A stretch of DNA of 64,000 nucleotides from Sympetrum striolatum (taxonomy: Eukaryota; Arthropoda; Insecta; Odonata; Libellulidae). The stretch spans positions 620,001-684,000 of the forward strand of contig CANPUZ010000050.1 of assembly GCA_947579665.1 (NCBI GenBank). Reading direction: 5' to 3'. The notes under the pieces are model-generated. The model was given only the letters and a program-made list of their open reading frames with translations, was not told the DNA's origin and searched no databases. Both the position numbers and the translations under genes were made by a program. Shown piece after piece: positions 55,817-64,000 of the stretch. Each line of letters opens with the position of its first letter. The stretch's first letter is position 1.

Positions 55817-56868
55817 GTTATTTAAATACAATATTGAAATTTAACTTTAAAAATTGAAGTTCAATGTGATGCCAGCATTTTTTTTGTAAAAAATTTCAAT
55901 TTCATTAAACAAATTCTCATTCTTTGCGTTATGATCATCTTACTTGAGTAAGAAATGTCTACTGTTCTGACACACTGTATGATTCCAAACAATTACACCC
56001 CTATCATTAATGCTTTAGTATTCACTTGTACAATTTTTATTTCAGTAGAGCTTCTTGCTAACCTAGTTTTACTATAGCTTTCTTCTCACCTAACGAAGGC
56101 TTGAGGCATTAAAACCAGGACTGGGCAGTTAGCTGAGGTTAACATTTAGAATAATTAATTATATTAGTAAACGAGAAGGATCCCGAAGATTCGATATTGA
56201 GTAGTTTGTAAAATTCACAAAAGTAGATGCATACACACATTCAAAACAAAATAGACTGTCTCTAAATTTTAGAAAACATAAATCTCCGTGTGCCATTACA
56301 AGTAACAAGAGGCCAAGACTTATCCGCCATGCCTCAGAAACTAATTACTCTTTCATTGCGCTTCTTGATAGGTTACATTTAGTAGCAAACAATTATCTTA
56401 AATACATTGACGTCTTCCATTGTATTTCACAAACTATTAAAAACATAAGTCCCCTTCAATGTTAGATGTAAACTTCAAATGTATTATCGAACATTTACAA
56501 TTGATAAGAGTAAATTATCTTGTATTATTTCAAGTATGTTTATATTTGCTACCAACAATTTACATTGCATATGTTAAAATTTACTTAACATTCTCTTTTT
56601 ATTAATTTTCATACAAGCTTTTAATTATTACTGCCTTCACAAATGCTGTACTTTATGTATTTACTCATGTTTATTATAAGTACAAATTTACAAATTATGA
56701 ACATTTTATTATTTATAATAATGTTAGGATTATTTATGCTAGAAGCTGAAAAATTTGTGGCATAAATTTCCATATTTGTGATATTTTATACTTATAAAAT
56801 TCTACTGTTTATTGCATTTTATTACTTTTAAATTCTACTAAGTATTAGATTCTGATATTGGTGCTGTG
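55817..56868. other. No gene recognised
   Basis: AT-rich intronic-type sequence with no coding signal. Confidence 0.35.
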
Positions 56869-57260
56869 CAGTGGGGAATCCAGGGGGGTGGGCTGTGGGG
56901 GCTGTAGCCCCCCCCTCCCAGAAGCCACAAAAAAAGCAAAATATCTCATCAAAAAATTGAAATAATATCTTATATATTTACAGTAAAAATTATCTCAATT
57001 GATATTGGCATATCTATCATAAAAATATAATAGTGCAATATAAGTGCAACATGAAGAATAATTACTTAAATGTATCATATCGTTCATACTATTGAGATGT
57101 GAAGAAAATATCGTTTATCTACAATGATAGATAATAATAAGCATAAATCAAATAGGTATACTGAGTTTAATTTTATAAAATTTCTTACAAAAATCGATAA
57201 ATATAAAATGAATCTTAAATCCCAACTCTCAGCCACAGCTCGATCCTAGATCCGCCACTG
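56869..57260. mobile_element. hAT-type MITE
   Basis: Ends CAGTGGGGAATCCAGG and CCTAGATCCGCCACTG are imperfect inverted repeats. The 8 bp flanks GTGCTGTG (56861-56868) and CTGCTGTG (57261-57268) differ at one base, as expected of a hAT target duplication. The left end has a C/G homopolymer hairpin (GGGGGG...CCCCCCC). No transposase. Confidence 0.75.
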
Positions 57261-57560
57261 CTGCTGTGACATTGTTAATAACAAAAGGGTACATCGAGTT
57301 AAATAAATATAAATTATAACTTACAATTCTCTTGAAGGAATCATTCAAAACTCAATCTCTTCGTTAGCATTTAATGTTCAAGAAAAGAAACTTTACGAAA
57401 TGTAGTTTTCTGAAAATTTACTCTAACTTATTCAACGGAACATAGATTCACAGAGAAAACACATCATTCAATTCCCTGCCTTGCTATGCTTCGACTATGT
57501 TGTGGAATGAAAAGATAGGAAGAAAAAAGATGTTTTTCATAGAAAATACTTTTTTATGTG

Positions 57561-57637
57561 CACTACTGGCCAAAATTAATGCAGCACCGGCCGTAAGGAT
57601 CGCTAGGGAGGTGCTGCGTTAATTTTGGCCAGGAGTG
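57561..57637. mobile_element. Miniature hairpin element (mariner-like MITE)
   Basis: CACTACTGGCCAAAATTAAT with GCAGCACC and, inverted, GGTGCTGCGTTAATTTTGGC with CAGGAGTG form a 27-base hairpin stem around a 22-base loop. The right flank is TA and the left flank TG. At 77 bp it is little more than terminal repeats. Confidence 0.7.
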
Positions 57638-57929
57638 TACATCAATGTGAACAAAATCTACAACTTTGCCCTTCTTCTTCGACTTTAAAACCACAAACTA
57701 TGGCCGGCAAAAACACAGACGACAATCATGTGAAAGATGAAAGAAACTAATCAAACTGAATGCAGAAATCAAATACAAAGTAACTCACACATTGGTTTTA
57801 AACAGATAATTAAATCATTTCCAAAATAAAACAGATGATGTGAACTGAATACTCAATTCTGTATCAAATTAACTCACATTTGGTTTTTAGAAAATAGATC
57901 ATTTAGATCAATTCCAAAGATAGATTATG

Positions 57930-58300
57930 TACATCAGTTTCAACGAAATCAACAATTTTTCTCTTCTTCTTAACTTTGAATTGGCCAAAATGCAGGAACT
58001 CAGATTCAACAATGGCATTTATTGTCAGAAGGACTGGTTGTTTACACCCTCTAAATTTTACAAAAATTTGATGTAAAATCTCGATAATTCAATTCCAAAA
58101 CAATGATCCATGACCAAAATAAGATTCTTTCTTTATTTCCCGTTCTTTTGATTCTTGTCTCAATTTCATACGACCTTTCTTTTTGATTTAATTTTGCAAA
58201 AAAGTGAATCCTGCAGCGAAAAAAAATGAATTCTACATGCATTTCTTATAGAAATGCTTTGAATGATCTGGGATCAAACCGAGGACGAAAAGTCAGTTTT
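57930..58300 (+). repeat. Diverged interspersed repeat, second copy
   Basis: Colinear with 54415-54720: AGATTCAACAATGGCATTTA, ATGACCAAAATAAGATTCTT, CGTTCTTTTGATTCTTGTCTC, AAGTGAATCCTGCAG and CATGCATTTCTTATAGAAATG. It ends in a decayed B-box-like GATCAAACCGAGG near 58270. Confidence 0.5.
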
Positions 58301-59083
58301 TTTATAATAGAAACACTCTCGTATTTGAATGCAACGTTGTGTTAAAATTCCAACTCAATCAACTGAGTATTTTTCGAGTTTTGTGGATAGTGATAATTCT
58401 AGCATTTATTTTATAGTTTAATGATTGTTTGAGATGATTGGGAGAATTCTATGTTTAACTGTAGGTGAGATTGAAGAGTTAGAAGTGAGCTTTAAGGATT
58501 ATTAATTTTATTCAACACTCATATCATCACTCAGATCTTATAAAACTAGTTAAAAAATTTAAATTATTACTGTAGGCTGGCTCATTGGTTCAACTAAGTT
58601 GTCTGACAAATTATCGAATTATATTCAATGAATAGGAATTATCAGCCATTATACCATTACTTTATAATTACTTTATTTAAGGAATATTATCCCAATTCTT
58701 TTAGATGGAGTCGGCAGTCATGAAAATAAATTCTAAATTTACTAGAAATATCCTTTTTTTACATAGTTCTATTTTTGTACTACCTTTAAGTGCTAACTAA
58801 TTCTCAACTGGAAATAATGACTAATAAATACCATATGAGTAAGAATTTACATACTTAGTAAATGTAACGAATAGGAGGATGAAGCAAAGGGGTAATCAGT
58901 CACTTCATTGTTTTGACACCACGAAGACAGTTCTAGTTAACTAGGAATATGCCAATGAAGGATTGAGAGTTGAAATTAGAGACACAGAAATTTAAAAAGT
59001 TAATATGTCATAAAGAATGCAGATGCAAATTCACACGGCACCCAAATATGCAACAGAAGTTTCAAAATTCCACACCCTCATAC
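58301..59083. other. No gene recognised
   Basis: AT-rich intronic-type sequence downstream (on the minus strand) of the 59084-59195 exon. Confidence 0.4.
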
Positions 59084-59195
59084 CTGTTTGTGCCTGTCAA
59101 GAATGTTCTCGAGCTCATCTAGTTTGGAAACCTCTCCTTTGAGGAGGGCCAGGCGATCGGCCATCTTCTGAGTGTTGCATCCTGGTCCAGCGCTC
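59084..59195 (-). CDS. Internal exon, coiled-coil protein
   Basis: On the minus strand the acceptor GTTTTGTGTTTCAG precedes 59195 and the donor CAG|GTATGAG follows 59084. The 112 nt exon has one leading base and 37 codons: SAGPGCNTQKMADRLALLKG and EVSKLDELENILDRHKQ. The heptad-like spacing of Leu, Val and Ile suggests a coiled coil. It ends in phase 0, matching the phase-0 start at 41168, which would give ...ILDRHKQ-GMQAIAQHS... across an intron of about 17.9 kb. The sequence is GC-richer and clearly coding in style. I do not recognise the family. Upstream exons must lie beyond the window or were missed. Confidence 0.65.
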
Positions 59196-59596
59196 CTGAA
59201 ACACAAAACAGGCCATCAGCATCCCTCACAGAACATCCTCTCTACTCAAACCGGAAGCTAAGGAACCAGAGTTTTTAATTAGCTGAATCTGTTGCATTTT
59301 GTTGTTTCCCAGTTCAATTAAAATAGCCTCAAATGTGCAAAATAAGGCTAATAAGACACTACTGCTACTTCGCTGCTATGGGAATAATTGATAGTATCCA
59401 ACCATTATAGCCAGGGTACTCAACCTTTTTAGGTGCAAGCACACAATTTATTATTATTATTATTACCTACCGGCATTTAAGAAAGAGAACCGAATAACAT
59501 TTCCGCCCAGGTTGATATTTAGGTCATCTCTTGTCATTATCATTACTGTACTGGTTAACCCTAAGCAGTTTGAAACAACTCTCCTTGGTAAATACT
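59196..59596. other. Probable intron, (ATT)n at 59450
   Basis: Contains TTTATTATTATTATTATTAC at about 59449-59467 and no coding signal. Confidence 0.4.
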
Positions 59597-59780
59597 AGGT
59601 GTAGAAATATGAAACCAGATTTTTTTGTAAAAATTACTTGTGCTATTTGAATATTGTAAAAAATATTTTATTCAAAATTATTTTCAATTGTAATTTTTTG
59701 ATGGCGCTACAGCAGCAGTCTTACGGTCTTTAAACTGTTAGTGAGCACCATCTATAGGAAAATTCCAACTTCTACACCTG
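59597..59780. mobile_element. Mariner-like MITE
   Basis: Ends AGGTGTAGAAATATGAAACC and, inverted, TTCCAACTTCTACACCT share AGGTGTAGAA. The flanks are TA-like (CTA before, GGTA after). The interior has ATGGCGCTACAGCAGC and GAGCACCATCTATAGG. About 184 bp, non-coding. Confidence 0.5.
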
Positions 59781-59784
59781 GTAA

Positions 59785-61960
59785 GATCAAGAAAATTACA
59801 ATGTACATAATTCGCCAAACAAAAAGGTAGACAGTAATTGGGTGGCTGTGGAAAAAGGTCAAAATTAAATTAAAAAGATGGCTAAAAATTTTGGAATCAG
59901 GAATTTTACTATTTCTTTCAGGTGGGGCTTCATGGAAACAATACCATTAGTACATTGACAGTGACAAGTACAGTGGGTTGGATTGGGTTCACCATTTTGT
60001 ATGGGGACCTATTTGCTGTCAACCTATAGTCGTGGAACCTTCATAAACACCCTATTATGAATTATAATCAAGCTAAGCTTTGTAGCTTAAATTAATGAAG
60101 GTGCACACCAGTAGCACCTGATTAGGGATTTCTATAAGCTTGTAATGGTTTTGCTCTTTCTTTGTACTTCCAGAAATAAAAGTATACATGACTCTGGTTG
60201 ACGACATGATGTAGCAGAGTGAACACGTTTTTTGAATTCGATGCCTTCAAAAGTAAATTGACAACACACCCAAATCTGACAAACCATTGACCCTGCATAG
60301 GAGAGTACTTACGCAATAAGTGAAAGCATTCTCATGTTATAACATCAATTTTACAGTTAAGTTTTCGCCAATTGATTTTGGATTATTCAACTTGGATCTT
60401 CCTTTGTTTACTATCGGTTTTTTCTAGGGAATTTCTATACTAAATATTACTCGGTAGATCTTAAATTGTGAAGCTATTTCCAATCAACTCAACTCAAGTA
60501 TGAGATAAAATTAAATATCAGATGATGTTCATCCTATATCCAATGTTTCGGTGGATGTGATGCGCTATTTTCTGTGAATCATACGAAATCGAGACGAGTT
60601 CCAAAGGACGGGATATTAATTAAAGATACTTATTTACGTCTACTAATTTCATTTTGGTTTCGAAGTTGCGAGAATTTGGGAATTAAAGGACAAATAAATG
60701 TACAAAACCAGTCCTCAGACGACCGATGCGATAATCGAACTATTTCATACGAATGCATGGTAAAGTTCAATAGACCGATTGACAGAAACTTTTATAGCAA
60801 ATAATTTAACTTAACATGGCAACCAAGTAATTTACCCCTTTCAATACGATTACTTATGCTTTATATGAATGTTAAAGAAATTTCCTGTAAAATGCCCGTT
60901 TATTGTATTACATATGAACAAACCGGTTCTAAGTTTTATAGAAATCATTAAACGATGTTAAAAATTGATTTTAACCTAATAACGTACGTACGTACGTTTT
61001 TAAAAAACTAAGAATCGTTAATCGCACATAATAAAACATTAAAAGAGCTAAACTAAAAAAACGAAAATGTACCAGATTAAACATAGACAATCCAGATTCG
61101 TACATGAACCAGGAAAGGAACACGAGATAATAACAATATTGTAAACAGAGAGAGGAAATGTGGTATAATTGTAGGATTATATACGGCGATACAGTACAGT
61201 TTAACATTCTTAAAATGGATAACACAGAAGGAATTAGAATAAAACCAAATATATCGTCATGAATGCACCAATGTCATTGTGGGTTTGCTAATACGATGAA
61301 AGATACATTACTTCTGAATGAAAACTCTGCGCAGTTGCGGTAAGCATATAAACAAGCATTGGCTCCAAGGATGACAGCTTGGCTGTCTCATTGTCAGTTT
61401 CTCTTTTAAAAGGTAATCGGATGTCAAAAACTAACCTGCAACTGCACAAGATCTTGTATTAAATGCGCTGCTGGCCAAACACCCGAAGGATTTGCTTCAA
61501 AAATATCCGTCAAACCACCGCCGTCCAATAAACAAAATCTACAGATACTATATCCATTCTTTGAATCCATTTCGGAACACTTTAACGAACTTTACAAGGA
61601 TGAATCCCGCACAAAGGAAACTTCAAACTCTTCACAACATTAGTTCGGCGAAGAGGCGTCCATTTCTATCGAACATCATACAATCGTGCGAGTAGATCGA
61701 TATCGACCATCTATCGAATCCAGCGATTGCAGCCGCCGAAATTGAGGACTGCTCTAAGAATTATAATAGGCATTCTACTTTTCGTTAGGTTTATGTGCCT
61801 AAAAATCCCCTATTTGATGCTAAATCCTTCGTTTCTTTGTAGCTTACCCCCACCTATCATCTGACATCTTGTCATTATCTTCCCTTCTTTTTACCTAGTG
61901 TTTAATTATAATTGAGGGTAGAATGGAAGGAAACCAACCTATTTCCTCTGTTGAATCACT
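59785..61960. other. No gene recognised
   Basis: AT-rich. It contains (ACGT)n at 60983-60998 and several short frames (60574-60804, 60971-61225, 61492-61695) with no recognisable family or splice context. 61440-61780 is somewhat richer in GC and may be a decayed repeat. Confidence 0.35.
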
Positions 61961-61961
61961 T

Positions 61962-62012
61962 ATTACTGTAAGCCTAATAATACATTATATGTATTATTAG
62001 GCTTACAGTAAT
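61962..62012. repeat. Perfect palindrome, 24 bp arms
   Basis: ATTACTGTAAGCCTAATAAT plus ACAT, a 3-base centre TAT, then the exact complement ATGTATTATTAGGCTTACAG plus TAAT. It is able to form a cruciform or hairpin. No flanking duplication was identified. Confidence 0.9.
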
Positions 62013-62894
62013 ACATTATATATTTATTTATTCCAAACGTTTCACTTCCTCCTTTCTTAATGTCTGCACTTCATTCTAATATAGCAAAACGCACCACAGC
62101 AAGGATTTTACCAATCTTTCAGTGTTTTATTCATTGAGGTTCAACAATTCCCTTTACTTCATGAAGACCTTCTCGGCCAAGGCTATTTTTAATCTCATCT
62201 TTCTAATGGAATCTTGTCTGGCTAACTCTGATTAAAATTTACATTCATGAATTATACAATATAATAGACATTTCATATTTTCGATATCACTTAGAGTTAC
62301 TTCTGAAAAATGTTCCCAAAAGTTGACAAATAATAAGACAAAAGAAAAAATGTATATATATTTCTATGTATTCATTCTTAATACTAATTAGATGAAATTG
62401 GGAATATTGCGGAGATTGACCTTTAAAAATTGATACATAAGAGCTAGAAAGAGAGTTCAAATGGTAAGATAATAAAAGGGAAAATATACTAGGTTATTAT
62501 TAATGTTTGGAGTAATTAATAGTTACACATTATTTATTTATTTACTTGTGAAACCTGTTGCAAATAAATTTGCAACAGTAAAATATTGTAAATTAATTTG
62601 TTTTCATATTATATGAGTTACATTAAGATAGCTTAATAAATCAGAATTAATAGAATATAATATTATTAAATAATATAATATTATTTCAGCTGCTTATTAT
62701 ATATTATATTATAATAAATTCAGCTTCTAGTGAGTAAATTACCCTCCCTCTATGACAGTAACTATTAAATTATCCAGCAAGGTGATACTTAGGCTCGATA
62801 TTAAGGATTTGATAGTTGGTGTCAAAACTGAAAAGGCCACCTTTTCGTAAATGGTACTCGGTTTTCGCTATATTTATGTTAAATAAGGTGTATA

Positions 62895-63001
62895 GTTCAG
62901 TAAGGTCAATAAGGTTCAATGAGGTCAGTAGTTCAGTGGTTTGAACACCTGCCTAGAAAGGGGACCTTGGTTCGAGACCCAGTCAAGATGCTAAATTTTG
63001 A
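62895..63001 (+). mobile_element. Short tRNA-derived SINE with long target duplication
   Basis: The A-box-like TAGTTCAGTGG near 62930 and B box TTGGTTCGAGACCCAG near 62968 are spaced as in a tRNA. The 27 bp flanks (CTATATTTATGTTAAATAAG... at 62868-62894 and CTATATTTATGTAAAATAAG... at 63002-63028) match at 25 positions. Three short GTTCAGTAAGGTCAAT-like repeats precede the head. Confidence 0.65.
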
Positions 63002-63029
63002 CTATATTTATGTAAAATAAGGTATATAT

Positions 63030-63799
63030 TCTTTTCTGTTCTAAAGAGTTTAGTTTATAGTTGTACTATTATTTAGGAATTGTTTAATAGTATCAGCAAG
63101 CATTACAAGCACAGAATGAGAAATTAGGAAGGACTTCACATGTACAACAGTAGATTATAATCTTTTTATAAAAATAAACTTCCTATCACATGCCAATGAA
63201 ATGCTTTAATAGATTACCAAATTGTATAAAGTCAATTGCTAGTACTTATGATTTAAGGAAAGCTGTTTTTACCTTTTGATAAATGAATGAATTTAAGTGT
63301 ATAAAGACTTTTCCTACATTTGCTTTTCACAAATCACTATGGACCAATAAATATCATTATATTATTATCTGTTTATCTATATAAATTTATCTTCGTTGAC
63401 TAGTTCAATTTTCTTTACAAAAGATTCTGCTCAGTGATAAATCAAAATGGCAGGAAACAAAATGATTTCAAATAGAGAGTCCTTATCAATAGTTGAAATT
63501 GAGATGATTTCTGACATTCATGCTACTGTCTACAAATCATCTTGCTTGGAAAATGAAATAAGTTGGCAGGAAAGCTTTTTGATGAATGAATTTCTCAATT
63601 TTTAAAGTATACAGTTTCCATTCAGAGCATAATTACATAAATAACCATAAATTTGAAGTAAGACATTATATTTTAGAGATTTAATCAACAATCCTGAAGG
63701 AATTCAATTCAAAATTCGCATTCTCTAATGTTCTCAGTTTTTTTAGGAAATTTTCTGAGCTGGAATTGCGACAATCAGTAATGGAATTTAAAATATTAT
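63030..63799. other. No gene recognised
   Basis: AT-rich with no coding signal. Confidence 0.35.
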
Positions 63800-64000
63800 G
63801 AGTAAATAATGGTATTAAAAATTTATTACAGAAAAAATGGTAACAAAGAGTGGTAATATCAAATCACTTCACTGCTAAAACAACTTCCATTAACTCCTAA
63901 TACTAAGTTGAATCATAACAATTATATAAACAAAACAAACCATGATGTGCTTATTGATCTTCCTTTGTAAATAGAAAACATCCAAATATATATTAAATTT
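63800..64000 (-). mobile_element. MITE, GTATAAGTCGACC family, copy C, cut by the window edge
   Basis: On the minus strand it reads AATAAGCACATCATGGTTTG, TTAGTATTAGGAGTTAATGG and AAGTTGTTTTAGCAGTG, matching copy A (41555-41650) closely. The terminal repeats are not in the window. Confidence 0.65.

Noticed and set aside
62895..63001. Possible tRNA gene
   Set aside because: No seven-base acceptor pairing, and long flanking direct repeats identify a retroposed copy.

Overview
The window is nuclear DNA of a repeat-rich animal, most probably an arthropod and perhaps an insect. The grounds are a spliced Toll-type leucine-rich-repeat receptor fragment, a large NACHT-plus-ankyrin gene, GT-AG introns, and a mix of Penelope-like, CR1/jockey-like, Tigger, piggyBac, hAT and mariner elements with several tRNA-derived SINEs. 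No operons, CRISPR arrays, prokaryotic signals or complete tRNA/rRNA genes were seen. Species cannot be named from the sequence alone.

Layout. 0.6-2.3 kb: three exons of a Toll-like receptor (+). 2.7-12.9 kb: eroded Penelope and LINE pieces, an LTR joined to a tRNA-Trp 3' half, a SINE and a few unrecognised short ORFs. 13.0-19.1 kb: three copies of a ~1 kb iterated element (here 'E'; six copies in the window) and LINE fragments. 20.69-26.22 kb: one long open coding exon for a 1,842-residue STAND NTPase (NACHT) with C-terminal ankyrin-like repeats, the only large intact gene. 29-37 kb: more E copies and the first cluster of a second iterated family (here 'C'). 38-40 kb: a tandem ~170 bp repeat and LINE tails. 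40.6-41.17 and 59.08-59.20 kb: two exons of a minus-strand coiled-coil protein that join in phase across an ~17.9 kb intron. Inside that intron lie six ~1.08 kb C elements in direct and inverted order (42.0-51.8 kb), one interrupted by a Tigger transposon that itself carries a SINE, followed by a Penelope element and several MITEs. 59.2-64 kb: mostly unassigned AT-rich DNA with a mariner-like MITE, a perfect palindrome, a SINE and an edge-truncated MITE.

The strongest candidate for something undescribed is the C family. Each copy is about 1,080 bp and is built from six diverged ~150-175 bp monomers, and every monomer carries a hairpin like a tRNA T-arm / Pol III B box (GGTTCGAnnCC). Copies start at a shared GGATAC...CACAGCCTAAACCAC end and finish at a shared hairpin plus ACTCGTA end. 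They are linked by AT or GATA microsatellites and by a palindromic module centred on TCCGGA. Two architectures occur: monomers 1-2-3-4-5-6, and 1-2-(X-6')n-X-6. No protein-coding capacity was seen.

Functional links are few. The Toll fragment and the NACHT-ankyrin protein would both fit innate sensing, but nothing in the sequence ties them together. Nearly everything else is mobile DNA, and several nested insertions give clear relative ages.
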